Source: JAPOXR01 sp965199765
Lineage (GTDB): Bacteria > Pseudomonadota > Alphaproteobacteria > Rhodobacterales > Rhodobacteraceae
Assembly: GCA_965199765.1 (NCBI GenBank)
Contig: CBDATC010000001.1
Location: 1-64,000, forward strand
Length of the DNA stretch: 64,000 bases
Direction: 5' to 3'
Shown: positions 35,290-43,882 of the stretch, one piece after another
How positions within the stretch are numbered: the stretch's first letter is position 1
Layout of the letters: every line of letters starts with the position of its first letter
Notes under the pieces: model-generated
What the model saw: the letters and a program-made list of their open reading frames with translations, nothing else
Database searches by the model: none
What the model was told of the DNA's origin: nothing
Translations under genes and position numbers: made by a program

Positions 35290-36300
35290 ATGCTGGACAC
35301 ACCAAATCTCATTGATCCGTTTCACCGGAACATAACCTATTTGCGCCTGTCGGTAACAGACCGCTGCGATTTTCGATGCACATATTGCATGTCGGAGAAC
35401 ATGACCTTTCTGCCAAAGCGGGACTTGCTCACTTTGGAAGAACTGGATCGACTATGTTCTGCCTTCATTACTCTTGGCATCAGAAAACTCCGCATTACCG
35501 GCGGAGAACCCCTTGTGCGGCGCAATATTCTCGAATTCCTGCGATCAATCTCTCGACATATCGGCAACGGTCTCGACGAACTGACCGTAACGACCAATGG
35601 GTCGCAGCTCAGCCGGTTTGCCGAAGAACTGTTCGCTATCGGAATACGGCGAATCAACGTATCTCTCGATACTCTGGATGCAGAAAAATTTGCCTCTATT
35701 ACCCGGTGGGGGCGACTGGAACAGGTTCTGCAGGGAATCCATTCGGCCCAGCAAGCCGGACTGAAAGTCAAGATCAATACGGTTGCGCTTAAGGGATTCA
35801 ATGACAACGAGTTCCTTGCTCTGACGGAATGGTGCGCGCGCCATGACATGGACATTACCTTCATTGAGGTGATGCCGATGGGTGATATCAGCAGCCAAGA
35901 CCGCCTTGCTCGCTATCTCTCCGTTGACGATGTGCAGAACATTCTCGAACAGAAATTAACTCAGAAGAACTTACCCGTCACCACAGGCGGTCCAGCCCGA
36001 TACGTGGTGGCCGAGGAAACCGGTCAGCGGATTGGGTTCATCTCGCCGTTAAGCCATAATTTCTGCGAGAGCTGCAATCGGGTCCGCCTCACCTGCACCG
36101 GGGAACTCTTCATGTGTCTCGGCCAGGAAGACAGAGCCGACCTTCGACATGTGCTGCGGGAACATCCGGACAACGACTGGCCTCTTTTCAAAGCGATTCG
36201 CAGCGCTATTTCAAGAAAGCCCAAAGGGCACGATTTTGATTACTCGCGGCAAAATGTATTGGGCCGCATGGCTCGCCACATGAGTCACACCGGAGGCTGA
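35290..36300 (+). CDS. moaA: GTP 3',8-cyclase (molybdenum cofactor synthesis)
   Basis: Radical-SAM enzyme for the first step of molybdopterin synthesis from GTP. 336 residues. The radical-SAM 4Fe-4S motif is C26, C30, C33 in VTDRCDFRCTYC; the TGGEPLVRR SAM-binding motif follows; the second 4Fe-4S cluster is in the C-terminal part (FCESCNRVRLTC). The C terminus ends in the Gly-Gly tail (SHTGG) needed for activity in MoaA. No other moa genes are in the window. Confidence 0.97.
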   Translation: MLDTPNLIDPFHRNITYLRLSVTDRCDFRCTYCMSENMTFLPKRDLLTLEELDRLCSAFITLGIRKLRITGGEPLVRRNILEFLRSISRHIGNGLDELTVTTNGSQLSRFAEELFAIGIRRINVSLDTLDAEKFASITRWGRLEQVLQGIHSAQQAGLKVKINTVALKGFNDNEFLALTEWCARHDMDITFIEVMPMGDISSQDRLARYLSVDDVQNILEQKLTQKNLPVTTGGPARYVVAEETGQRIGFISPLSHNFCESCNRVRLTCTGELFMCLGQEDRADLRHVLREHPDNDWPLFKAIRSAISRKPKGHDFDYSRQNVLGRMARHMSHTGG

Positions 36301-36377
36301 AAAATTCTGCAGCCGCTTCTGAACTGGAGCCGAAGCTTCCAAAGCGTCCTTCCGATTTCAACAATGCGGAGAACGAA

Positions 36378-36779
36378 ATGAACGATAAAAAGATCCAGAA
36401 GACAGATGCCGAATGGCGCAGCATGCTGTCAGACCTGGAATTCAAGGTGACGCGCCGCGCCGGCACCGAACGTCCGTTTACCAATGACAATTTTCCAAAA
36501 TCAAACGGTGTGTTTCGATGCATCTGCTGCGGAACCGAGCTGTTTGATTCGTCCGCCAAGTTTGATTCCCGCACCGGCTGGCCTTCATTTTACCAGCCCA
36601 TCAGCAGCAACGCAGTCGGTGAACGCGAAGACAACAGCCTGTTTCGGAGACGCACCGAAGTGGTCTGCAACCGCTGCGATGCACATCTCGGGCATGTGTT
36701 CTCTGACGGGCCTCCACCGACCGGGCTGCGCTACTGCATCAACGGTGTGGCTCTTGAATTCATAACCAAACCTGCCTGA
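36378..36779 (+). CDS. msrB: peptide-methionine (R)-S-oxide reductase
   Basis: Repairs oxidised methionine (R form) in proteins with thioredoxin. 133 residues. Zinc ligands are C48/C51 and C97/C100, and the nucleophile is C120 in RYCINGVALEF, near the conserved HLGHVFSDGPPPTGLRYC. A cysteine stands in place of the threonine often found at residue 50. GGAG precedes the ATG by eight bases. It follows moaA by 77 bases on the same strand. Confidence 0.95.
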   Translation: MNDKKIQKTDAEWRSMLSDLEFKVTRRAGTERPFTNDNFPKSNGVFRCICCGTELFDSSAKFDSRTGWPSFYQPISSNAVGEREDNSLFRRRTEVVCNRCDAHLGHVFSDGPPPTGLRYCINGVALEFITKPA

Positions 36780-36797
36780 CTAATCCAAATATCAGGG

Positions 36798-37241
36798 TTA
36801 TTCTTCGCCAAACGCTCCTGTCGGATCGATTCGACCCAGCCCGCGCAGGAATTGCTGGATAACGTTGAGCTGACCCAAATTGGTTTCGGTCACACGGCGC
36901 GAAAGGGCAACAGCGCGTCCATCTTCCAGCGCGAACACCTCAACATTCGACATCAATCCTGCATTGTCGAATGAAACTACGACAACCTGGCGGTCAACCT
37001 CCTGCGGCTCCCAAAAACCGGATTGAGAAATTGAATTGGACAGATAAAACCATGAATCTCCATATCTCGTATTGGTCACGGCAGGCTGGCCAATCACTTC
37101 CAGAACAGCTAGTTTATCCGCCACACCGATCTCAAGGGACTCTAAGTCCTTCTGCGGAGGAGTATAGCCATAATGGTTTGTAACCGGAGAACAGGCGACC
37201 GCAGTCGCAATGACCAAGGCCAGCATGGCGTGTCGCATCAT
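36798..37241 (-). CDS. bamE: outer-membrane assembly lipoprotein, BamE/SmpA type
   Basis: Small lipoprotein of the BAM complex that inserts beta-barrel proteins in the outer membrane. I place the start at the ATG at 37241, which opens with a lipoprotein signal (MMRHAMLALVIATAVACS; lipid-modified Cys at residue 18 in AVAC). About 147 residues. The SmpA/OmlA domain shows the pattern KLAVLEVIGQPAVTN, DSWFYLSN and VVVVSFDNAGLMSNVEVFAL. The frame stays open for 44 codons further upstream, without a signal peptide at the new N terminus. It is divergent from yceD, the usual arrangement in this group. Confidence 0.88.
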   Translation of the reverse strand: MMRHAMLALVIATAVACSPVTNHYGYTPPQKDLESLEIGVADKLAVLEVIGQPAVTNTRYGDSWFYLSNSISQSGFWEPQEVDRQVVVVSFDNAGLMSNVEVFALEDGRAVALSRRVTETNLGQLNVIQQFLRGLGRIDPTGAFGEE

Positions 37242-37448
37242 TGAATCAGACCCATCACACTTGTGACATTCAAACCCCGGCAATTTATGCGCTCTGAATT
37301 CTCTCGTCAAGATTCCCCTTTGCTGCAGAGCTGCTGCAACCGACACTCCGCGGCAAAATTTGATAAATGCCACATCTCCTATTCTAAATTAACGCAGGAA
37401 AGCGTTGTTAGCCCCGCATAAAATTCAACTTCAGCCGGAGACCCAATT

Positions 37449-37991
37449 TTGAACGATGGGCCGAAACTAGCTCTGACCGAACTCTCTGATCAACACAACA
37501 ATCGATTTCTGTTCATTCCCGATCGGTCCTCCCGCATGTCTATGGCGGAGGAAACGGATTTCGGCGACATTCTTAAGCTGCGTTTCTCCGGACGTGTAAT
37601 ATGCATTTCGCCGCAAGAATGGCAGCTGAATGGAACAGTGGTCGCCACCATACTCCAGAGCTGTGTGGTTTCGTTGGAACCTGTCAAGTCGCTTGTCAAT
37701 GCCACAGTGCGGCGCAGATATGTTGCGGACCATAACCTGCTCAAGCCGTCCGCAGACTTTGAAATGCCCGAAGACGATAGCTTGGAAGCCTTGACAGATG
37801 AAATTGATCTCTTCGCCATTGCCCGTGAAACACTGCTCCTCGAAGTTTCCGATTACCCGCGTTCCGAATCAGCGGTATTGAACGATGCGTCTCCTGCTTC
37901 GCGCACCAGCGAATATGAGGATGAAAACCGCGACAACCCATTCGCTGTCTTGGAAAAACTCAAAGAAAATCTTCGCGAGGACCGATATTGA
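37449..37991 (+). CDS. yceD: DUF177 / YceD family protein
   Basis: 180-residue protein of the YceD family, linked to 23S rRNA accumulation and always near rpmF. Seen: the acidic LEALTDEIDLFAIARETLLL segment and ending region with DNPFAVLEKLKENL, which is the family C-terminal signature. The usual pair of cysteines of DUF177 is only partly present (one Cys in ILQSCVVSLEPVKSLVNA). The start is a TTG, with GGAG ten bases upstream; no nearer ATG fits. It is the first gene of the rpmF-plsX-fabH-ihfA run. Confidence 0.88.
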   Translation: MNDGPKLALTELSDQHNNRFLFIPDRSSRMSMAEETDFGDILKLRFSGRVICISPQEWQLNGTVVATILQSCVVSLEPVKSLVNATVRRRYVADHNLLKPSADFEMPEDDSLEALTDEIDLFAIARETLLLEVSDYPRSESAVLNDASPASRTSEYEDENRDNPFAVLEKLKENLREDRY

Positions 37992-38115
37992 CCGATAATC
38001 CCCACAAACCTGCAAATCCAACACTTGAAGATATTTTGAGAAGCAGCAATTATTGATGCAGAAGGATAAACAATGCGGTAAAGCATTGGTGAACGTGACT
38101 GTATGAGGTAGATCA

Positions 38116-38316
38116 ATGGCAGTGCAGCAAAACAAGGTAACGCCCGCTCGTCGCAACAAGCGCCGGTCGCATGACGCGCTGTTGGTCGCCAATTGGATTG
38201 AATGCAGCAATTGCGGAGAACCTAAGCTTCGGCATCACGTCTGCGTGCATTGTGGAACATACCGGAATCGCCAGATCCTCATACTGCCTGAGGAACCCGT
38301 TGACGAAGAAATCTGA
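38116..38316 (+). CDS. rpmF: 50S ribosomal protein L32
   Basis: 66-residue L32. The conserved N terminus MAVQQNKVTPARRNKRRSHD and the zinc-ribbon CSNCGEPKLRHHVCVHCG with four cysteines are both present, so this is the zinc-binding form. It precedes plsX, the nearly universal arrangement. Confidence 0.98.
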   Translation: MAVQQNKVTPARRNKRRSHDALLVANWIECSNCGEPKLRHHVCVHCGTYRNRQILILPEEPVDEEI

Positions 38317-38341
38317 TTCGTCGGTGAAACAGACTTAGCCA

Positions 38342-39436
38342 ATGCCGCCCGAAAGAAACGCGGGTTCGTTGATCGATGCGCCAAGCGTCATCGCTATTGA
38401 TGCCATGGGAGGCGACAAGGGACCGAAGGCCATTCTGGCTGGCATGAGCAGAGCCGCGCGGCTGCATCCGGGAATTCGCTTTCTGATTCACGGTGACCGG
38501 GATTGGCTGACGAAAAAACTCAACCGGAAACTCCGTGACCGCTGCGAAATCCGCCACGCGGATAAAGTCGTCACCATGGATGCCAAACCGAGCCATGTTC
38601 TGCGGCGCGGCAAAGGGTCATCAATGTGGGCAGCCATTGACGCCGTGCGGCAAAACGATGCTAAAGCCGTCGTTTCCTGTGGCAATACCGGCGCTTTGAT
38701 GGCGATCTCGATGCTACTGCTGGGAAAAGCTCCCCGAATCAAACGTCCTGCCATTGCCTGTCTTTGGCCATCAAGGAATCCAACCGGCTACAGCGTCTTG
38801 TTGGATGTCGGCGCTGATATCAAAGCCGACAGCCGCGATCTGCTTGGCTTCGCAACATTGGGCGCGGGCTATGCCCGCACAGGACTTGGCATCACCACGC
38901 CGCGGGTCGGGCTGCTGAACGTCGGAACCGAGGCCCACAAAGGTCGCCCGGAAACAAAGGACGCGCACCAGCTGCTGTCCGAAGAAGCAAAGCACGGCAA
39001 TTTTGAGTTTGTTGGGTTTGTAGAGGGCAGCGATATCCCTTCCGACAAGGTCGATGTCACCGTAACCGACGGTTTCACGGGCAACATAGTGCTCAAATCC
39101 GTGGAAGGCGCGGCTGAATTGATCGGAGAATTCATGCGGGAGGCATTCCGACACACACCGCTTTCTCGAATCGGCACTCTTTTCGCAATGACCTCTCTTC
39201 GACGGCTGCAGCGCAGAATCGATCCAAGGCGTGTGAACGGCGGCGTGTTTCTTGGATTGAATGGCACCGTGGTCAAATCGCACGGCGGCGCTGATTCGGT
39301 TGGCGTCGCAGCCGCGATTGATTTAGCTGTCCGGCTAGCGCAGGCGGGAGGTGCCGAAAATTTTGTGCAGGATCGTGTGCCGAGCCGTTCCGATTCTGAT
39401 AACTTGTGCAATGAACAGCCTAGAGAGTCACGCTGA
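38342..39436 (+). CDS. plsX: phosphate acyltransferase PlsX
   Basis: Makes acyl-phosphate from acyl-ACP for phospholipid synthesis. 364 residues. Family stretches: IAIDAMGGDKGPKAILAG at the N terminus, VVSCGNTGALMAISMLLLG, RPAIACLWPS and VTVTDGFTGNIVLKSVEGAA. The ATG at 38342 is 26 bases after rpmF and has no strong ribosome site. fabH follows after three bases. Confidence 0.97.
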   Translation: MPPERNAGSLIDAPSVIAIDAMGGDKGPKAILAGMSRAARLHPGIRFLIHGDRDWLTKKLNRKLRDRCEIRHADKVVTMDAKPSHVLRRGKGSSMWAAIDAVRQNDAKAVVSCGNTGALMAISMLLLGKAPRIKRPAIACLWPSRNPTGYSVLLDVGADIKADSRDLLGFATLGAGYARTGLGITTPRVGLLNVGTEAHKGRPETKDAHQLLSEEAKHGNFEFVGFVEGSDIPSDKVDVTVTDGFTGNIVLKSVEGAAELIGEFMREAFRHTPLSRIGTLFAMTSLRRLQRRIDPRRVNGGVFLGLNGTVVKSHGGADSVGVAAAIDLAVRLAQAGGAENFVQDRVPSRSDSDNLCNEQPRESR

Positions 39437-39439
39437 AGA

Positions 39440-40417
39440 ATGGCGGTAACCAGATCTGTGGTTTGTGGAGTCGGGCATTATCTGCCGGAACGCTGTGTCC
39501 CGAACAGCGTATTCGAAGAAACTCTTGATACAACAGACGCGTGGATCAGAGAACGCACTGGAATTGAACAAAGGCATTTCGCTGCTGAGGGACAATCCAC
39601 ATCCGACCTCGCTATACGCGCAGCGGAGGAGGCGTTGGAGGATGCCGGAATCAAACCCGCTGACATCGATCTCATTGTCTTGGCAACTTCGACTCCTGAC
39701 AATACCTTTCCTTCGTCGGCGACAGCGGTTCAAGCCGGCTTGGGAATCACCAAGGGTTTTGCCTTCGATGTCCAGGCGGTCTGCGCCGGGTTTGTCTACG
39801 CAATGACCGTTGCTGACGCGCTGGTTTTGCAGGGTCAGGCCCGTCGCGCATTGGTTATCGGCTCGGAAACCTTTTCACGCATCTTGGATAAGTCAGATCG
39901 AAGCACAGCCATACTCTTTGGAGACGGAGCCGGAGCCGTGGTGCTTGAGGCACAGGAAGGACAGGGCGTCTCGACAGACCGCGGGATACTGACAACCGAA
40001 ATATCGTCGGATGGGAGGTATCGAGACCTGCTTTATGTTGATGGCGGCGTGTCCACCACTCAATCATCGGGCGTTGTTCGCATGGATGGCCGAAAAGTCT
40101 TCCGCCACGCCGTCAAAAAGCTCCATGATGCGACGGTCCTTGCACTCGCAAAGGCTAACATGTCTAAGAAAGACATCGACTATTTGGTTCCGCATCAGGC
40201 AAATCTCAGGATAATCAACGCAACAGCAGAAAAGCTTGGCGTTCCAGAAAAACGCTGCATTGTAACCGTGAATAAACACGCGAATACATCCGCTGCCTCG
40301 ATTCCACTCGCCCTGCACATGGCTAAATCGACCGGACGGCTGGTTCCCGGCAAGTTGGTCGTAACCAACGCGATCGGAGGCGGTTTGGCTTGGGGATCAA
40401 ATGTCATCCGCTGGTAA
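39440..40417 (+). CDS. fabH: beta-ketoacyl-ACP synthase III
   Basis: Starts fatty-acid synthesis by condensing acetyl-CoA with malonyl-ACP. 325 residues. Catalytic triad: C115 in FDVQAVCAGFVYAM, the His in LVPHQANLRII and the Asn in NKHANTSAASIPLAL. Length and spacing of these motifs are normal. It is coupled to plsX by a three-base gap. Confidence 0.98.
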   Translation: MAVTRSVVCGVGHYLPERCVPNSVFEETLDTTDAWIRERTGIEQRHFAAEGQSTSDLAIRAAEEALEDAGIKPADIDLIVLATSTPDNTFPSSATAVQAGLGITKGFAFDVQAVCAGFVYAMTVADALVLQGQARRALVIGSETFSRILDKSDRSTAILFGDGAGAVVLEAQEGQGVSTDRGILTTEISSDGRYRDLLYVDGGVSTTQSSGVVRMDGRKVFRHAVKKLHDATVLALAKANMSKKDIDYLVPHQANLRIINATAEKLGVPEKRCIVTVNKHANTSAASIPLALHMAKSTGRLVPGKLVVTNAIGGGLAWGSNVIRW

Positions 40418-40485
40418 TGCTTGCAAACAAACCGTCAAAACCATAATTTATCGCGAGTTCCGGCACCTAAACAGAAAGACTGAAT

Positions 40486-40788
40486 TTGAATCAAAGCACG
40501 GTAACGCGGTTGAAGTTGGCAACCGCCGTACACGAAAATGTGGGACTGCCCCGAGATGAATGCGCAGACTTGGTAGAATCGATCCTGCAAACGCTCATTG
40601 AAACCCTTGCCGATGGAAATTGCGTCAAGATCGCGAAATTCGGCACCTTCACCGTACGGAAGAAAGGGCAAAGACCGGGACGCAACCCACGAACCGGAGA
40701 ATTTGCTTTGATTAAACCGCGTTCGGTGGTGGTATTCAAACCATCGACTTTTTTGAGGGACCGAGTCGACGCTTTGCCAACCAATTGA
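40486..40788 (+). CDS. ihfA: integration host factor subunit alpha
   Basis: 100-residue DNA-bending protein that works as a heterodimer with IHF beta. The beta-arm signature with the DNA-intercalating proline is seen as RPGRNPRTGEFALIKPRSVV, and the N-terminal helices as VTRLKLATAVHENVGLPRDE. The start is a TTG (protein begins with NQSTVTR) with a weak purine-rich GAAAGAC upstream; no ATG fits. The usual position between fabH and a merR gene supports IhfA over HU. Confidence 0.95.
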   Translation: MNQSTVTRLKLATAVHENVGLPRDECADLVESILQTLIETLADGNCVKIAKFGTFTVRKKGQRPGRNPRTGEFALIKPRSVVVFKPSTFLRDRVDALPTN

Positions 40789-40801
40789 ACTTTAGCAAAC
40801 A

Positions 40802-41251
40802 ATGGCGAAATCAAAAACCGCATATCGGACCATTGGTGAAGTCGAGAAACTGCTTGGCATCAAACAGCATGTGCTGAGACACTGGGAAGACCGGATCGAT
40901 GAAGTCCAGCCGCTGCGGCGCGGCACCAAAACCCGACTCTATCGCCCGGAAGATCTGGCCCTGCTGGCGGGCATCAAGATTCTCGTCAATGACGATGGTT
41001 TGACGCTCAAGGGAGTGCAGAAGATTATCAGTCAGAATGGCGTGAATTTTGTCGCGGAGCGCAGCAATTTCAGCCTTTCGGATATGGCGCGGGATTCAAA
41101 CACCGACTGCGGTGAATCAATTTCGAAGCCAATCGTGTCCGCCGATGACGGCGGAAAGATGTCAGCCATGACCGAGTCGGAAAATCTGAAATCAATATAT
41201 GATCGACTTGAACGATTGCTGAATCAGATGAAGATCGAAATTCAGCCGTGA
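40802..41251 (+). CDS. MerR family transcriptional regulator
   Basis: 149 residues. The N-terminal winged helix is of MerR type (YRTIGEVEKLLGIKQHVLRH, then WEDRIDEVQPLRRGTKTRLY and PEDLALLAGIKILV). The C terminus is a low-complexity linker and then a short amphipathic helix (ESENLKSIYDRLERLLNQMK) that could make a dimer coiled coil. No metal-binding cysteines are seen, except one in the linker. It is the standard neighbour downstream of ihfA in alphaproteobacteria; its target is not known to me. Confidence 0.9.
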   Translation: MAKSKTAYRTIGEVEKLLGIKQHVLRHWEDRIDEVQPLRRGTKTRLYRPEDLALLAGIKILVNDDGLTLKGVQKIISQNGVNFVAERSNFSLSDMARDSNTDCGESISKPIVSADDGGKMSAMTESENLKSIYDRLERLLNQMKIEIQP

Positions 41252-41303
41252 TTTCCACATCCGGCTTGCTATAGCTGCCCGACATCAAATATTATAGGAG
41301 AGT

Positions 41304-41381
41304 CGGGCCATAGCGCAGTCCGGTTAGCGCGTTCGTCTGGGGGGCGAGAGGTCGCAAGTTCAAATCTTGCTGGCCCGACCA
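41304..41381 (+). tRNA. tRNA-Pro (anticodon GGG)
   Basis: A 78-base cloverleaf. The acceptor stem CGGGCCA/TGGCCCG pairs at all seven positions, the T-stem GCAAG/CTTGC at all five with loop TTCAAAT, and the D-stem GCGC/GCGC is complete. The anticodon loop CTGGGGG gives GGG at its centre; its stem TTCGT/GCGAG has two wobble pairs. The discriminator A and the CCA end are encoded. It sits one base before the dcd reading frame. Confidence 0.97.
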
Positions 41382-41382
41382 A

Positions 41383-42510
41383 ATGTCTCATGAAAATTTC
41401 GGTGCGATCGACGTGACCAAAATGCGATGCGGTGTCCTGCCGCGACAGGTGTTGTCCGAAATGGTCCGGAACGGATTTATCCGGTCCGAAAGAAATCCGA
41501 CTTTCAATCAATTTCAGCCAGCGAGTCTTGATCTGCGTCTCGGCGCTCAAGCTTTCCGAGTGCGCGCCTCGTTTCTTGCCGGTGAAAGCCATACTGTCAA
41601 GGAGCGGATCGCCGAATTCTGCATGCACTCCTTTGATCTCAGTCGCGACGCTGTGCTTGAGAGAGGATGCGTATACATCGTTCCGCTTCAGGAGAGTCTT
41701 TGCCTTCCAACCGACATTCATGCGGCGGCGAACGCAAAAAGCTCTACCGGCCGCCTTGATTTACTGACCCGGCTGATCACTGACAGAGGCACTGAATTTG
41801 ATCGAATCGAAGCGGGATACCACGGTCCGCTCTACGCCGAAATCTGCCCACGCTCGTTTTCAATTTTGGTTCGCGAAGGCTCAACTTTAAACCAGATCCG
41901 ATTTCGTCGCGGCAATCCAACACTCGACGACGAAGAAATCAAAGTGCTGCAGGATGTTGAGTGTTTCGTGTCCGGCTCGCCGATCATTGACGGCGGTCTG
42001 GGGTTTTCTGTTGATCTCCAACATGGTGAAACCGTCGGCTTCCAAGCGAAGCCGCATGCCGGGATCATCGATATCGATCGGACCGGGGCATACCCGGTCG
42101 CTGATTTCTGGGAGAAAATTCACGCGAAGAATGGCAGAATCGTCTTGGATCCAGCTTCATTTTATATCCTCGTCAGCAAAGAAACTGTGCGTCTGCCACC
42201 GAATTTCGCAGCCGAAATGATGCCGTACCTTGCCATGGTTGGAGAATTCAGAGTTCACTACGCCGGATTTTTTGATCCTGGTTTCGGATTCAGCGACGAG
42301 GATAACGAATTGTCTCGCGCAGTACTTGAAGTTCGCTGCCATGAAGTGCCCTTTGTGCTCGAGCACGGTCAGCAGGTTGGGAGACTGAAGGTCGAATCGA
42401 TGACGTCCGCTCCCGATACCCTTTACGGCGTGGCTTCAGGATCAAACTATCAAGGCCAGCGCTTAAGACTATCGAAGCATTTCAAAAGCGATGAGAACAT
42501 CGGACTTTAG
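41383..42510 (+). CDS. dcd: 2'-deoxycytidine 5'-triphosphate deaminase, long alphaproteobacterial form
   Basis: 375 residues, about twice the usual Dcd, matching the alphaproteobacterial form (DCD N-terminal family, PF06559). Two dUTPase-like halves are seen: in the first, SLDLRLGAQAFRVRA and NAKSSTGRLDLLTRLI with YHGPLYAEICPRSF; in the second, VKSHE-like VLEVRCHEVPFVLEHGQQVG with DPGFGF. It would make dUTP (or dUMP) from dCTP. The first ATG at 41383 is one base after the tRNA CCA end and has no ribosome site; the next ATG, at 41422, gives MRCGVLPRQVLSEMV, which looks like the family N terminus, so the true start may be there. Confidence 0.9.
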   Translation: MSHENFGAIDVTKMRCGVLPRQVLSEMVRNGFIRSERNPTFNQFQPASLDLRLGAQAFRVRASFLAGESHTVKERIAEFCMHSFDLSRDAVLERGCVYIVPLQESLCLPTDIHAAANAKSSTGRLDLLTRLITDRGTEFDRIEAGYHGPLYAEICPRSFSILVREGSTLNQIRFRRGNPTLDDEEIKVLQDVECFVSGSPIIDGGLGFSVDLQHGETVGFQAKPHAGIIDIDRTGAYPVADFWEKIHAKNGRIVLDPASFYILVSKETVRLPPNFAAEMMPYLAMVGEFRVHYAGFFDPGFGFSDEDNELSRAVLEVRCHEVPFVLEHGQQVGRLKVESMTSAPDTLYGVASGSNYQGQRLRLSKHFKSDENIGL

Positions 42511-42511
42511 G

Positions 42512-43093
42512 CTATTCCGCCGACGGCTCGCTGAACAGCAAACCAGAGTCTTGAAGTTCCTTCAAGCCTGGCAGATCGCGCACTGACTCCAACCCAAAAT
42601 GGTCCAGAAACTGTCTGGTGGTCACAAAAGTCACCGGACGGCCTGGAGACTGTCTGCGCTGTCCGAAATTCACCCACTCCAACTCAATCAACTGGTCGAT
42701 CGTACCTTTGGACATCGAAACTCCGCGGATTTCTTCGATTTCCGCGCGTGTTGTCGGCTGGTGATAGGCTATGATCGCAAGCGTTTCCATTGCCGCTTGA
42801 GAAAGACGACGCTGACGCCGTGTCTCTTTCTTCATCAGAAATGACAGATCCTCGGCAGTGCGCATGGCCCATGCATCGCCGACTCTTACAACTTTGACCC
42901 CTCGGCCCTCATAATGCTTCATCAGACGCTGCAGCGCCGATCTGACATTGAAATCAATCTGAATTCTTGCCCGGAATTCTGCCACCGAAACCGGTTCTGC
43001 GGATGCAAACAGTATGGCCTCAAGCATTCTTTCTTCTTGAAGCTCCTCTGGAATTTCTGCGACGGGGCTTTCTGTCTCGGACTTGTCAGACAT
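42512..43093 (-). CDS. scpB: segregation and condensation protein B
   Basis: Winged-helix partner in the SMC-ScpAB condensin complex that compacts and separates chromosomes. 193 residues. Family segments: EERMLEAILFASAEPVSVAE, the core AAMETLAIIAYHQPTTRAEI and EIRGVSMSKGTIDQLIELEW, then GRPVTFVTTRQFLDHFGLES. It abuts scpA directly (the ATG follows the scpA stop with no gap). Confidence 0.96.
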   Translation of the reverse strand: MSDKSETESPVAEIPEELQEERMLEAILFASAEPVSVAEFRARIQIDFNVRSALQRLMKHYEGRGVKVVRVGDAWAMRTAEDLSFLMKKETRRQRRLSQAAMETLAIIAYHQPTTRAEIEEIRGVSMSKGTIDQLIELEWVNFGQRRQSPGRPVTFVTTRQFLDHFGLESVRDLPGLKELQDSGLLFSEPSAE

Positions 43094-43882
43094 CTATGCC
43101 GCGAATCCTTTGATTTGTATCGGCTCGAACGGTTTCTCTTGCATGAGCTCAAGCTGACCTTGCTTCGCCAACTCGAGTGCGGCGGCAAACGTGGAGGCTA
43201 ATGCCGACCTAACCCTTCGGCCGTCTGTTAGCCAATCCGCTGGCAGAAACTTCATAAGTTCTGCCCACTCTACAGATTCTCCGAGCAAGCGACGAAGGTT
43301 GCTGGTTGCCACTTCGACTGAATATACGGGGCCGCGGTTCATCGAGAACGGACGAAAATCTTCCCGACTTTTGATCCGCATATAGGCTTGCGTAAGGTCA
43401 AACACGTTAGCGGACACTGTCGAGTGCCTCACGACTTTGATTTCTTCCGTGGCACCCCTCGGGAAAAATTCCTTGCCGAGCTGATTCCGTCTAAAGATTG
43501 ATTTCCCGGCTGATCGCATTGCATCAAGCCGCTGCAGCCGAATTGCCAGGCGTGAAGCCGCCTCTTCCGCAGATTCTTCGGTTTTTTTGTCTTCGGGCAG
43601 CAGCAGCCGTGATTTCAGAAGAGCCAGCCACGCCGCCATAACAAGGTAATCGGCGGCCAAACCGATTCTCAAAGATTTGGCATTCTGAATGTACTCTGCA
43701 TACTGCTCGGCCAATTTAAGAATGGAGATCTTCTTCAGATCAACCTTTTGCCGGCGAGAGAGCTCCAGCAAAAGGTCGAGCGGTCCCTCAAAACCGTCAA
43801 CATCAATGATGAGCTCATTCACGTCCGCCCGCTGAATGCAAGCAGCCTCTGCGCGCTCTCCAATTATTGGATCTTGGAACAT
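43094..43882 (-). CDS. scpA: segregation and condensation protein A
   Basis: Kleisin subunit of the SMC-ScpAB complex. 262 residues. The N-terminal SMC-neck-binding part has IDVDGFEGPLDLLLELSRRQ and the helix ADYLVMAAWLALLKSRLLLP; the C-terminal winged helix includes SALASTFAAALELAKQGQLE. Its start overlaps the end of nagZ by 19 bases, so the genes are coupled. Confidence 0.96.
   Translation of the reverse strand: MFQDPIIGERAEAACIQRADVNELIIDVDGFEGPLDLLLELSRRQKVDLKKISILKLAEQYAEYIQNAKSLRIGLAADYLVMAAWLALLKSRLLLPEDKKTEESAEEAASRLAIRLQRLDAMRSAGKSIFRRNQLGKEFFPRGATEEIKVVRHSTVSANVFDLTQAYMRIKSREDFRPFSMNRGPVYSVEVATSNLRRLLGESVEWAELMKFLPADWLTDGRRVRSALASTFAAALELAKQGQLELMQEKPFEPIQIKGFAA

Noticed and set aside
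41304..41381. The tRNA-Pro gene as an attachment site of an integrated element.
   Set aside because: No integrase gene and no second copy of the tRNA 3' end was seen nearby; flanking genes are ordinary chromosomal ones.
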